Shown one piece after another: positions 47,028-54,655 of a DNA stretch of 64,000 bases; within the stretch, counting starts at the first letter, position 1; every line of letters begins with the position of its first letter. The position numbers were made by a program, and so were the translations under genes. The notes beneath the pieces were generated by a model. It had not been told where the DNA came from. It ran no database searches and saw only the letters and a program-made list of their open reading frames with translations. Source of the stretch: Spirulina subsalsa FACHB-351. GTDB lineage: Bacteria; Cyanobacteriota; Cyanobacteriia; Cyanobacteriales; Spirulinaceae. The stretch is from NCBI RefSeq assembly GCF_026130165.1, contig NZ_JAIHOM010000009.1, positions 1-64,000 on the forward strand. Reading direction: 5' to 3'.

Positions 47028-48015
47028 CATAATCACTCCCATCGGGCATAGTAGCCCCTTGCCATTCTACCCAAGTCAGCACCGCACTACTTAACTCCGC
47101 CCGCACTAGGTTAGCTTGGCGGAAATTTGCCCCGGTGAAGTCGGTGCGCGCACAATAGGCCTCAATAAGAGACGCTTCTTCTAAGTTGGCATTTTTTAAG
47201 GTTGCTCGGCTTAAATCCGCCCGATTTAAACGGGCTTTGGCTAGATTAGCTCGGGTTAAATTGGCTTTGCTCAAACGCGCATCGGGCAGCAAAGCCCCCT
47301 CTAAGGACACTTCAGCTAAATCCGCATCCATCAACCAAACTCGTTCTAATTTGGCTTGGGTTAAAATGGCTCCGGCTAATTTGGCTCCGGTTAAGTTGGC
47401 ATCGGTTAAATAGGCCCCAGTTAAATCGGCTCCGGTTAAATCGGCTCCGGTTAAGTTAGCATCCCGCAAATTGACCTCGCGTAAATTTGCCCCGCTTAGG
47501 TTGACTTTTGGGAGTTCAGCCCCTTTTAAATCAGACCCTTGTAAATCGACTTGACAGAGAATAGTCCCCACTAATTGAGCGGTATAAATGCGCTTTTCTT
47601 CTCGTAAATTAGCCCCGCGTAAACAAGCCCCTGTGAGATTTGCCCCGCTTAATTTTGCCCCGCGTAAATCTGCATTGATTAAGTTGGCATCAAGGAGGGT
47701 AGCTAGGGTTAAATCGGCGCTGCGTAGGTCCGCTTCTTGTAGTGTTGCACCATGTAAATCGGCAGAGTGGAGATTAGCCCCGGTTAAGGAGGCTTGATTG
47801 AGGTTTGCCCCGCTTAGTTTTGCCCCTTGTAAGTTGCTTTTATTCAGCTTGGCACGACTCAGATAAGCAAAGACTAAAATGGTGCCGTGTAAGTCTGCTT
47901 GACGGAGGTCAATCCCAATTAAATCGGCATTAAATAAGTTTGCACCACTGACAGATACTCCTGTAAATTGAGTTTGTCCAGCTTCATAACGAGCAATCAA
48001 CTCTTGAGCATTCAT
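47011..48015 (-). CDS. Pentapeptide-repeat protein
   Basis: A 334-residue protein made almost entirely of A(D/N)LxX pentapeptides from about residue 15 to 320, expected to fold as a right-handed quadrilateral beta-helix. After the short N-terminal helix MNAQELIARYEAG there is one interruption near residues 140-155 (REEKRIYTAQLVGT). Cyanobacteria encode many such proteins with mostly unknown roles; a few act as DNA mimics. The last four residues GSAE and the TAA stop derive from the terminus of the MITE-like element at 46839, so the original C-terminus was probably longer. It follows the gene at 48053 by 37 bp. Confidence 0.9.
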   Translation of the reverse strand: MNAQELIARYEAGQTQFTGVSVSGANLFNADLIGIDLRQADLHGTILVFAYLSRAKLNKSNLQGAKLSGANLNQASLTGANLHSADLHGATLQEADLRSADLTLATLLDANLINADLRGAKLSGANLTGACLRGANLREEKRIYTAQLVGTILCQVDLQGSDLKGAELPKVNLSGANLREVNLRDANLTGADLTGADLTGAYLTDANLTGAKLAGAILTQAKLERVWLMDADLAEVSLEGALLPDARLSKANLTRANLAKARLNRADLSRATLKNANLEEASLIEAYCARTDFTGANFRQANLVRAELSSAVLTWVEWQGATMPDGSDYVGSAE

Positions 48016-48052
48016 GGAATTAGTTTGAGGACGTAGATAGGTGTTGAACCGA

Positions 48053-49231
48053 TTAGGAATAATAGGGTTTTATGGCTTGTAAAATGGCTTCTGCAACTTG
48101 AGCATTTTCTTCGGGATAGTCAAGATGGCTCAGGGTTGTATAGAGTTGGTTGGCGAGTTCGGAATATTCAGAGTATTGATTATACAGTTCAAAGAGGAGG
48201 TAGTTGAGGGTTTGCGATCGCAAATTTGACCAGTCGGCACTACTCCCATCAAATGTGGGGTGTAAGACCGAGTAAACCAGAATTTTGGCGCGCAAGGGGT
48301 TCGCGTACTTCATTACCTCCAGACGGACTTTAAAGGGGTCGTAGGTAGCACTTTTAGGCGGGGGTGCAGGGGTTGGGATAGAATCTTGGATGGCAGAGGG
48401 TTCAATTAAACCTGTTTCCTCTAAGGGGGGTTCAGCCCAAAGGTCTAAGGCTAAACTATCATAGGATACTGAACCATGATTGAGGGGGCTGGTGACTTCT
48501 TCTATCTCATAAGCTGGGGGAGGTTTCACTGGGGAGGGTAAGGATTGAGGAGCAACACGCAAAACGGTCTTTTCTTCTTGAGTTGATTGGGGGTATAAAA
48601 GACCCATTTGAGAGAGTAAAACGTTGCTAATTTTGGCGTAGGTTGCCTTACGATTTAAACTTTTAACAATCACTTGCAAGGTTAAACTTAAATCGTCTAA
48701 ACTTTGATTTTGTTCTCGTAGGGTTAACAGTTCTTCGGTTAAGTTAAAACCCATCAAAACATGGGGATTATTTTCCCATTTATTGTAACAAGCACAATAA
48801 ATTAATTTACGAAGGCGCAAAACTTCGGGATGTTGATCCAGTTGAGCCGCTATTTTACTCAGGGATATTTGATAGGAATTAATCGGCGTAAATTCAGTAA
48901 CCTCTAAGGGGGGGAAAAACTCGGTTGATTCAGCAATGATTTCATAGAGTTTTTCAAGTTCAGCAATAATAAAGTTAGCAACTTTAGTATATTCGCCCTG
49001 GCGGTTCAAATGATTAACAATATGGAATAGGGATTCCGTACATTGATCGAGGGTTAGATTATTACTATAAAATTCTTGCAGTAAACGAGCTAAGTCAAGC
49101 TGTTCTAAAACCTTGCGATCGCCTTCCCAGCGTTGATGACAGGCACAAAACAGCAGTTTCCGAATCCGCAAAGCGTTTTTATGCTGATCCAGAGTGCTAG
49201 CAATTTCATCAATCAACAAGGAGATGGACAT
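48053..49231 (-). CDS. Uncharacterised protein with triplicated helical domain
   Basis: I do not recognise this 392-residue family. The protein has three related helical domains. Domain 1 (about 1-93) contains ALRIRKLLFCACHQRWEGD and LFHIVNHLNRQGEYTKVANFII. Domain 2 (about 118-210) contains VLRLRKLIYCACYNKWENN and LQVIVKSLNRKATYAKISNVLL. Domain 3 (about 300-392) is more diverged: PLRAKILVYSVLHPTFDGSS and ENAQVAEAIL. A Pro/Ser/Glu-rich linker separates domains 2 and 3. No signal peptide or membrane segment is seen. It precedes the pentapeptide-repeat gene by 37 bp, so the two are probably co-expressed. Confidence 0.75.
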   Translation of the reverse strand: MSISLLIDEIASTLDQHKNALRIRKLLFCACHQRWEGDRKVLEQLDLARLLQEFYSNNLTLDQCTESLFHIVNHLNRQGEYTKVANFIIAELEKLYEIIAESTEFFPPLEVTEFTPINSYQISLSKIAAQLDQHPEVLRLRKLIYCACYNKWENNPHVLMGFNLTEELLTLREQNQSLDDLSLTLQVIVKSLNRKATYAKISNVLLSQMGLLYPQSTQEEKTVLRVAPQSLPSPVKPPPAYEIEEVTSPLNHGSVSYDSLALDLWAEPPLEETGLIEPSAIQDSIPTPAPPPKSATYDPFKVRLEVMKYANPLRAKILVYSVLHPTFDGSSADWSNLRSQTLNYLLFELYNQYSEYSELANQLYTTLSHLDYPEENAQVAEAILQAIKPYYS

Positions 49232-49358
49232 CGGGTAGAGCGCTTGGAAATACAGAGGTTCTCTCTTGCTATGAATTAGAGGGTGAATTCTTCAGCACAA
49301 AACGTCACCTCTACAGAGATTGACCTCAGTATATCATCACCGAGGGAAGAGAGGGAGT

Positions 49359-49489
49359 TAGGGCTTGCTGAATAACTGGGGGAGCAGGGGAGCAGGGGGG
49401 CAGGGGAGACAGGAATAATTATCAATTATCAATTGTCAATTATCAATTCCCTTGTTGATTCTAGCGTTGGGCTTTTTCAGCAGACCCTA
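49359..49489. mobile_element. MITE-like element at the 3' end of lptF
   Basis: TA-GGGCTTGCTGAATAACT at the left (49359) and TTTTTCAGCAGACCC-TA at the right (to 49489) bracket 127 bp. It is flanked by TA on both sides. The interior carries three GGGGAGCA-like units and four ATTATCAATT units, then CTTGTTGATTCTAGCGTTGG, a segment shared in inverse orientation with the element at 63905. The TA and first base of the element form the TAG stop codon of lptF. Confidence 0.78.
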
Positions 49490-50662
49490 GCTAAATTGAT
49501 TCGCTGAACGGAAGAGGAGTAATCCCCCCACTACAATCCCAAACATATTGGCTAGCCAAGCGGCAAAAAAGGGCGAGAAAATGCCCACTAAACCCATCGC
49601 TCCGGTGACGAAAAAGAGCAGATAATAACTAAACACGACTACCACACTAATCCCGAAACTGGTGGCGCGACTGGTTTGTTGGGGTTGGTTGCCTAAAGCG
49701 GCCCCGAGCAGGGCGAATACAATACAAACGAAGGGAAAGGCGTATTTTTGTTGAATGCGGACTTTGAGTTTCCGGAGTTCTGCCTCATCCCCACTCACTT
49801 TGAGGATTTCTAAACGTTCTCGCGCTTGAGCAATATTCATTTCTTGGTTGCCTCTTGCCCGTTGCGCTAGGTCAAGGGGAGTGCGCGGCAGTTGTAGCAT
49901 TTGCCGATCAAAACGGAGAATATTACGGAAAGAACCGTCAGAGGAAATGAGATAAATTACCCCATCCACAAAGTCCCATTTGTTTTCTCGGAAGTTCCAA
50001 GAAGCCGATTCTGAGGTGACAATTTGACTTACCCCGTCTTGGGTTCGGTCTAATACGGTTAAACGTTTCATGTTTTTGCCGTCGAATTGTTCGGCATAAA
50101 ATAAACGGCTGAGAATGGGACGACTCCGGCCATTTTCGTCTTGAATTTGGGTATATTCGGGGTAAAAAATATTATTTTCTTGAAATTTCGGCTGTTCTTG
50201 GTTTAAGGCTCGTTCTAAGGTGAGGGCGGCTTGATAGTTGGCGGCCGGAACGACTAATTCATTAAAAAGGAAGGTTAATCCGGTCACTGCAACACTCATG
50301 ATGAGGGTGGGAACGACGAGGCGATAGGTGCTAATGCCAACACTGCGTAGGGCAATGAGTTCACTATCTCCCGACAGACGACTATAGGTCATCAGGGTGG
50401 TGAGCAGGAGGGAGACGGGGAGGGCGTAGGCGGCAAATTCGGGGACTTTGAGCAGTAAAACTTTAATGGCTACGTCTAGGAGTAGACCGTATTCGGTGAC
50501 TTGACGGACTAAATCAAAGACGGTTCCGACGGCTACCCCGAGGGAAGAAAATAGACCTACGCCAAAGAGGAAGGGCGGCAGGAGTTCCCCAATGAGATAA
50601 CGGTCTAATAGGGAAAGTCGGAAGAATCGGGAGATAAATAGATTAACGTGAGCGATGGCCAT
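49487..50662 (-). CDS. LptF/LptG-family lipopolysaccharide export permease
   Basis: A 391-residue permease of the YjgP/YjgQ family: LLDRYLIGELLPPFLFGVGLF at the N-terminus, membrane segments near 25-45, 60-80 and 105-125, a periplasmic beta-jellyroll (about 130-290), then three C-terminal segments (about 300-385) with QKYAFPFVCIVFALLGAALG. It pairs with LptB to extract lipopolysaccharide from the inner membrane. Cyanobacteria often have a single such permease. It sits downstream of lptA and lptB in the same direction. The TAG stop is at the edge of the MITE-like element at 49359, so the end may be altered. Confidence 0.9.
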   Translation of the reverse strand: MAIAHVNLFISRFFRLSLLDRYLIGELLPPFLFGVGLFSSLGVAVGTVFDLVRQVTEYGLLLDVAIKVLLLKVPEFAAYALPVSLLLTTLMTYSRLSGDSELIALRSVGISTYRLVVPTLIMSVAVTGLTFLFNELVVPAANYQAALTLERALNQEQPKFQENNIFYPEYTQIQDENGRSRPILSRLFYAEQFDGKNMKRLTVLDRTQDGVSQIVTSESASWNFRENKWDFVDGVIYLISSDGSFRNILRFDRQMLQLPRTPLDLAQRARGNQEMNIAQARERLEILKVSGDEAELRKLKVRIQQKYAFPFVCIVFALLGAALGNQPQQTSRATSFGISVVVVFSYYLLFFVTGAMGLVGIFSPFFAAWLANMFGIVVGGLLLFRSANQFS

Positions 50663-50714
50663 GAGTGGGAACTGTGAGAGCAGTAAAGAAAGAGGTTTAA
50701 TGGCTAGATTTCAG

Positions 50715-50763
50715 TGACATACTCCCACACTAATCTGACGGTATAGTGTGGGGCTTCTCGGTT
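50715..50763 (-). mobile_element. Solitary IS200/IS605 right-end-like hairpin between lptB and lptF
   Basis: Minus strand: CCGAGAAGCCCCACACTATA, loop ACCGTCAGATTA, then GTGTGGGAGTATGTCA. The stem CCCCACACTA/TAGTGTGGG is long and nearly perfect. GAGAAGCCCC and GGGAG-N-TGTCA match the right ends at 1-127 and 52295. There is no tnpB next to it. It lies in the leader of the lptF transcript and might alternatively act as a processing or attenuation hairpin. Confidence 0.55.
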
Positions 50764-50769
50764 TGATCG

Positions 50770-51498
50770 CTAAATTTGGAAGTTATCTCCTAGATAGTAT
50801 TGTCTAACTAAGGTGTTAGCATACAGTTCTTTGTCATTGCCCGAGGCGAGAATTTCCCCATCGTGGAGGATGTAGGCGCGGTCGGTGATTTCGAGGGTTT
50901 CTCGAACGTTGTGATCGGTGATTAGGATGCCCATATTGCGATCGCGCAGTTCGCCGACAATGGTCTGAATTTCCGTCACCGCAATGGGATCGACCCCCGC
51001 AAAAGGTTCATCTAATAACAAAAACTGGGGGCCGTCTTTCCCCGAAGCCAAAGCGCGGGCAATTTCTGTCCGTCTCCGTTCCCCCCCCGAAACAAAACGC
51101 CCCGGAGTCTTGGCGACTTTCTCCAGACGAAATTCACTCAGCAGTTGCCAGAGGCGTTGTTCCCGTTGGCGATGGGTCATGTTGTTTTGCTCCAACACCA
51201 GACGGATATTATCGCTTACGGTGAGATTGCGGAAGATGCTGGGTTGTTGGGTGAGGTAGCCTAACCCTAAGTGCGATCGCTGGTTAATCGTCAACTTCGT
51301 GACTTCATGACCATTGAGCCAAACACTGCCCAAGTTCGGTTTCACTAACCCCGTCGCAATATAAAAGGTTGTTGTTTTTCCCGCCCCATTGGGTCCCAAC
51401 AACCCCACAATTTCCCCTCGGGACACCTTAAGGCTCACCCGATTAACAATCGTGCGTTTCCCATAGGATTTTTGAATATCTTGCAAAACAATGGTCAT
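50770..51498 (-). CDS. lptB: LPS export ABC transporter ATPase LptB
   Basis: A 242-residue ABC ATPase. Walker A GLLGPNGAGKTTTFY, Q-loop YLTQQPSIFRNLTV, signature VSGGERRRTEIARALA, Walker B QFLLLDEPFAGVDP and H-loop ITDHNVRETLEI are all intact. LptB powers extraction of lipopolysaccharide by the LptF/G permease, encoded 107 bp downstream. The start MTIVLQDIQKSYG is the family-typical one, yet the bases directly upstream (CCCTATTCCTATG) belong to a GGGAATA repeat element and contain no ribosome-binding site. Confidence 0.95.
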   Translation of the reverse strand: MTIVLQDIQKSYGKRTIVNRVSLKVSRGEIVGLLGPNGAGKTTTFYIATGLVKPNLGSVWLNGHEVTKLTINQRSHLGLGYLTQQPSIFRNLTVSDNIRLVLEQNNMTHRQREQRLWQLLSEFRLEKVAKTPGRFVSGGERRRTEIARALASGKDGPQFLLLDEPFAGVDPIAVTEIQTIVGELRDRNMGILITDHNVRETLEITDRAYILHDGEILASGNDKELYANTLVRQYYLGDNFQI

Positions 51499-51681
51499 AG
51501 GAATAGGGAATAGGGAATAGGGAATAGGGAGTCGGGAATAATTAACAATTATTAATTATCCATTCCCTGTTCCCTTGTTCAGTCCAGAGTAGGCGCGTTA
51601 TATGCCTAAGGGTACGTTCCGCGTTAGCGTTCAAGTATTGTGTCGTAGGCATAGCTTCAGGAAGTGGGACAGCAGACCCTA
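51498..51681. mobile_element. MITE-like element between lptA and lptB
   Basis: It runs from TAGGAATAGGG (TA at 51498-51499, touching the lptB start codon) to GGGACAGCAGACCC-TA (to 51681). Inside are four GGGAATA units, GGAATAATTAACAATTATT, and a segment with TACGTTCCGCGTTAGCG. Only the right terminus matches AGGGTCTGCTG well; the left is degenerate. No gene is encoded. Confidence 0.6.
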
Positions 51682-51697
51682 ATCAATAATTATTAAT

Positions 51698-52222
51698 TTA
51701 CTGATTACTGATCACTGGGTCACTGTGAGCCTCTTTAAAGGCAGGTTTAGGATTAAAAGGAGTCGGGGGGGCTGCATTTGCCGTGGGGCGAGGTGCTTCG
51801 GGATCGGAGATAATATAAACCGATTCTACTTGACGATTGGCTTGGGGTGTAGCAATAAAACGCCCTTCTTCAATCAAATAGGTAATGGTTTCCCCGCGTA
51901 CTGTGTTCCCCTCTTGAACCACAAATACATTGCCCGTTAAAACAATCCGCCCCTCTTGGCTAAAATACTGCGCTTGGGCAGAAGTCGCTTTAATATCGCG
52001 GGCGGGATAAAAAATCTGGACATTGCCTCGCGCTGTTACTACCCCTGTAACTTGGTTGGCTTCTTGAATATCAGAAAGTACCGTAATCGCTCGGCCATCT
52101 TGGACTTGAGCGCGAGCATTAGGGGCGAGGAAGGCAGCCCCTAGCCCAGTAGCAAGACCCGAGAGTAGGAGCAAAAGGCCCCAACGACGGGAGAAATCGG
52201 CTAACCCAAATTGCTGAACCAT
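51698..52222 (-). CDS. lptA: LptA/OstA-like periplasmic LPS transport protein
   Basis: A 174-residue secreted protein. A signal peptide spans about 1-38 (WGLLLLLSGLATGLGAAF...ARA). The OstA/LptA beta-jellyroll follows: AITVLSDIQEANQVTGVVTA, GNVQIFYPARDIKATSAQAQYF, GRIVLTGNVFVVQEGNTVRG. LptA forms the bridge carrying lipopolysaccharide across the periplasm. The C-terminal tail (about 145-174) is Pro/Ala-rich. First gene of lptA-lptB-lptF in this direction, separated from lptB by about 200 bp, mostly repeat element. Confidence 0.85.
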   Translation of the reverse strand: MVQQFGLADFSRRWGLLLLLSGLATGLGAAFLAPNARAQVQDGRAITVLSDIQEANQVTGVVTARGNVQIFYPARDIKATSAQAQYFSQEGRIVLTGNVFVVQEGNTVRGETITYLIEEGRFIATPQANRQVESVYIISDPEAPRPTANAAPPTPFNPKPAFKEAHSDPVISNQ

Positions 52223-52294
52223 AAAACCTTGTGATTTGCGAACTGGTGAGTTGAGAGTGTCTTACCTGACGATAACAAGTGGGAGCAAGTTTCC

Positions 52295-52332
52295 TTGACA
52301 CTCCCCGGCCTAAAGGCATGGGGATTCTTCAC
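52295..52332 (-). mobile_element. Solitary IS200/IS605 right-end-like hairpin between the DUF309 gene and lptA
   Basis: Minus strand: GTGAAGAATCCCCATGCC, loop TTTA, GGCCGGGGAGTGTCAA. GAATCCCC and GGGGAGTGTCAA are the same words as in the right end at 1-127. No tnpB lies nearby; the segment is about 40 bp. It follows the DUF309 stop by 7 bp and could double as its transcript end. Confidence 0.6.
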
Positions 52333-52338
52333 TATTAA

Positions 52339-52719
52339 TCAAGGGGAAGGCTCTTGAACCGGATAAATTTTAGGGTAGGGCGTGGTTTTAACCCATTGGG
52401 GAATCACTTCGGGAGTCATTTGTTGCACTTGATACAATAAATCCAAACTGTCTTCTAACAGTTGACTCACATTCACACCTTCATAATTCGGTTGGTAGGA
52501 ACGCAATCTGCGTGTTCCCTCACCTAAGAGGGTGACGGTACCGCGCCAATTATGGTTACTGAGATGATAACAAGCGACGGCTATTTGTAGAATGCCTTGA
52601 TAGAAATTCCGCTCTCCTTCGGGTGCTTCCATCCAAATGGCTTCTAGGGTATCGTGGCGGGCGTAAAAGTCTTGTTGGTTAAATTGTTCAATACCTTGGT
52701 CAAGGGGAGACGATGACAT
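52339..52719 (-). CDS. DUF309 family protein
   Basis: A 126-residue all-helical protein with the DUF309 signature: FNQQDFYARHDTLEAIWMEAP (His and Glu of HDxxEAxW), FYQGILQIAVACYHLSNHN and a GNWRG-like turn (HNWRGTVTLLGEGTRRL). The family is widespread in cyanobacteria and firmicutes; function unknown, with a conserved H/E pair suggesting metal binding. It reads toward lptA with a solitary hairpin element in between. Confidence 0.88.
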   Translation of the reverse strand: MSSSPLDQGIEQFNQQDFYARHDTLEAIWMEAPEGERNFYQGILQIAVACYHLSNHNWRGTVTLLGEGTRRLRSYQPNYEGVNVSQLLEDSLDLLYQVQQMTPEVIPQWVKTTPYPKIYPVQEPSP

Positions 52720-52749
52720 GAGCTTGAGGGGAGTGCATTCTGTGGGACA

Positions 52750-52795
52750 AATTAATTCAGAATTGAGAATTAGTAATTGATAATTGATAATTCGT
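52750..52795. repeat. AATTGAGAATTAGTAATTGATAATTG array
   Basis: A 46-bp AT-rich tract (about five 7-bp AATTGAT-like steps) between ftrC and the DUF309 gene. It is the same repeat type as at 20279, 46960 and 60835, but here without recognisable element termini. Confidence 0.6.
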
Positions 52796-52829
52796 TGATT
52801 CTTTGAGGAATTGATAGCCCTTGGAATTC

Positions 52830-53198
52830 CTAGGAGGCTAAACTTTCGCGAACTTTGATAATTTCTTCCATGGCAATGTCTTGTTTATCTCCGGCGAATT
52901 CATTATCTGGTGTAATAAACAGCATACAGTGGCACTCTTTGCGTTCCCGCATGGGTACACAAGGACAGTTCCAGTAGGCGGCTTTCACTTCGGCTTCTTT
53001 GTCCTCATAATGGCGACAAGGACAGAGGGGTGCGCCTAGTTCTTGTTTATGTTTAGCTAATCCTTCAATGACTACGGCAGTGACAGAAGGTTCTGAACAA
53101 AAGTAAGTATCTGTTCTTTTCGCATAGGTTTCCGCAAAACTTTTCATCGCGTCTAATACTTTGTCGTCTTGCGTTTTGTCGGTATTGGCAGAGGTCAT
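52830..53198 (-). CDS. ftrC: Ferredoxin-thioredoxin reductase catalytic subunit
   Basis: A 122-residue iron-sulfur/disulfide protein. Cysteines occur as CPC (59-61), CPC (78-80) and CHC (89-91), the conserved FTR-beta pattern that binds a [4Fe-4S] cluster next to the redox disulfide; CRHYEDKEAEVKAAYWNCPC and MRERKECHCMLF are near-invariant. It passes electrons from ferredoxin to thioredoxin in the cytoplasm, linking light to redox control of enzymes. The variable subunit FtrV is not in the window. It is divergent from comF. Confidence 0.97.
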   Translation of the reverse strand: MTSANTDKTQDDKVLDAMKSFAETYAKRTDTYFCSEPSVTAVVIEGLAKHKQELGAPLCPCRHYEDKEAEVKAAYWNCPCVPMRERKECHCMLFITPDNEFAGDKQDIAMEEIIKVRESLAS

Positions 53199-53285
53199 AT
53201 ATCTTATACGCTAGTTCTTCAGGGATGATATGTTGAGCATTTTAACGCAAGGCGACCCTAGAATTGTATCTGTACTTTGGCTTAG

Positions 53286-53999
53286 ATGGGGGGAAAAGGG
53301 ATGAAGCGCTGGGGATGGGAGAGTTTTTTGTCGTTGTTTTTAAGCACGAATTGTCCATTGTGCGATCGCAAGGCGGATATCTGTCTTTGTTCAAGTTGCC
53401 GGCGTCAACTCCAACGTTGTCAACTCCCCGCTTCCCAAGCGGTGTGGGAAGATGAAATCAAGGGATTTGCTTGGGGAGCTTATCAAGGGGTGCTAAAACG
53501 GGCGATCGCGGTCCTAAAATATGATAATCAACCCCAACTGGCTGAACCCTTGGGACAGTGGATGGGAGTAGCTTGGCTCAAAACCTCTCCTTTTCCCCCT
53601 CCTCATCACTATGTAGTAGTTCCCATCCCCCTCCACACCCAACGTCAACAACAACGAGGATTCAATCAAGCCGAACTCTTAGCGCTTAGTTTTTGCCGAT
53701 TTACAGGTTTGCGGTTACAATCACAAGGTTTAAAGCGCGATCGCGAAACCCAAGCCATGTATAGCTTAAACCCCGAAGAACGGGCAGAAAACCTCAAAAA
53801 TGCCTTTTGTCTCGGCACACCCTTCCAGAAGCGTCTTCCTCGCTCTCCTGTCCTCCTTCTAGACGACATTTACACCACAGGTGCAACCATTCGTTCAGCC
53901 CGTCAAATTTTAACCCAAGCGGGAATTCCTGTAGCCGGAGTAGTTACTTTAGCTAAAACGTCCTTTAATCATGAATCAGCTACAAACTCGTATCACTAA
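53286..53999 (+). CDS. ComF family phosphoribosyltransferase-like protein
   Basis: A 237-residue protein. N-terminal zinc-ribbon cysteines CPLCDRKADICLCSSCRRQ (about 19-37) precede a type I phosphoribosyltransferase fold with VVVPIPLHTQRQQQRGFNQAELLA and the PRPP loop VLLLDDIYTTGATIRSA. ComF proteins are needed for natural transformation in several bacteria, including cyanobacteria, by an ATPase-like or helicase-partner role. The start may be the ATG at 53286 or the one at 53301, which follows GGGGGGAAAAGGG. The 3' end overlaps gtrA by 29 bp, implying coupled translation. Confidence 0.9.
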   Translation: MGGKGMKRWGWESFLSLFLSTNCPLCDRKADICLCSSCRRQLQRCQLPASQAVWEDEIKGFAWGAYQGVLKRAIAVLKYDNQPQLAEPLGQWMGVAWLKTSPFPPPHHYVVVPIPLHTQRQQQRGFNQAELLALSFCRFTGLRLQSQGLKRDRETQAMYSLNPEERAENLKNAFCLGTPFQKRLPRSPVLLLDDIYTTGATIRSARQILTQAGIPVAGVVTLAKTSFNHESATNSYH

Positions 54000-54390
54000 C
54001 TTTTATAACAATTCAGTTGTCCGGTGGTGGATTATTGGGCTATTTTTCACCGGAATTAATTTTCCCGTTTTATATGTCTTAGTAGAATTACTACGCATCC
54101 CCGAAATTTGGGCTACCCTACTCGCCGCAGAAATTTCTACCTTATTACGTTTCCCCCTCAATGATCGTTGGGTGTTTGGCTACCGTTACCCCACCTTAAA
54201 ACGCCTGTGGCAATATCATGTCAGTACCCTAAGCGGGTTTCTCATTTGGTGGGGAGGAACCGTGATTTTTATTGAATTTTTCGGCATTCATTACATGATT
54301 TCAGCCTTACTAGCTACCTGTATTTCTGTGGGGTGGAATATGGCGACCAATTTCCTCTGGGTTTGGAAGAAAAAATCATCAGAAGATTGA
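53971..54390 (+). CDS. GtrA-like membrane protein
   Basis: A 139-residue protein with four predicted membrane segments (about 18-40, 44-64, 84-106, 110-130) and the GtrA-family motif RFPLNDRWVFGYR followed by a TNFLWVW-type end. GtrA proteins are thought to flip or assist lipid-linked sugars across the membrane. It overlaps the 3' end of the comF-like gene. No glycosyltransferase gene is adjacent, so its pathway is unclear. Confidence 0.85.
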   Translation: MNQLQTRITNFYNNSVVRWWIIGLFFTGINFPVLYVLVELLRIPEIWATLLAAEISTLLRFPLNDRWVFGYRYPTLKRLWQYHVSTLSGFLIWWGGTVIFIEFFGIHYMISALLATCISVGWNMATNFLWVWKKKSSED

Positions 54391-54655
54391 CAATCCCACA
54401 GCTAAAGCACTTAGGATTCTTAGTTCTCCGACTTGTATACTGCTCCCTGTTCTCTGTTCTCTTTGCTTTCCCTTATGGATGACAAAACTCAAATAGAAAC
54501 GCTATAAGAGCTAAAGGGTGAGATTAAGGGGCAGTCAGGAGGGGGAAATGCAACCAGAACATGGCTCAGGATAACAAGAACGTTCAGCCTCACGGAAGAA
54601 CCTGCTAGACTGGATAGGAAAAAATGTTACCGAACCGTTACAAAGAGACTGAATC
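54391..54655. other. Non-coding region upstream of the GH13 gene
   Basis: 265 bp with no supportable gene or repeat. It should contain the promoter of the gene at 54656; no clear hexamers were identified. Confidence 0.4.

Noticed and set aside
46845-47094. Frames reading GERGSRGAGEQ-type repeats
   Set aside because: Translation of the GGGGAGCA purine array inside a non-coding repeat element.
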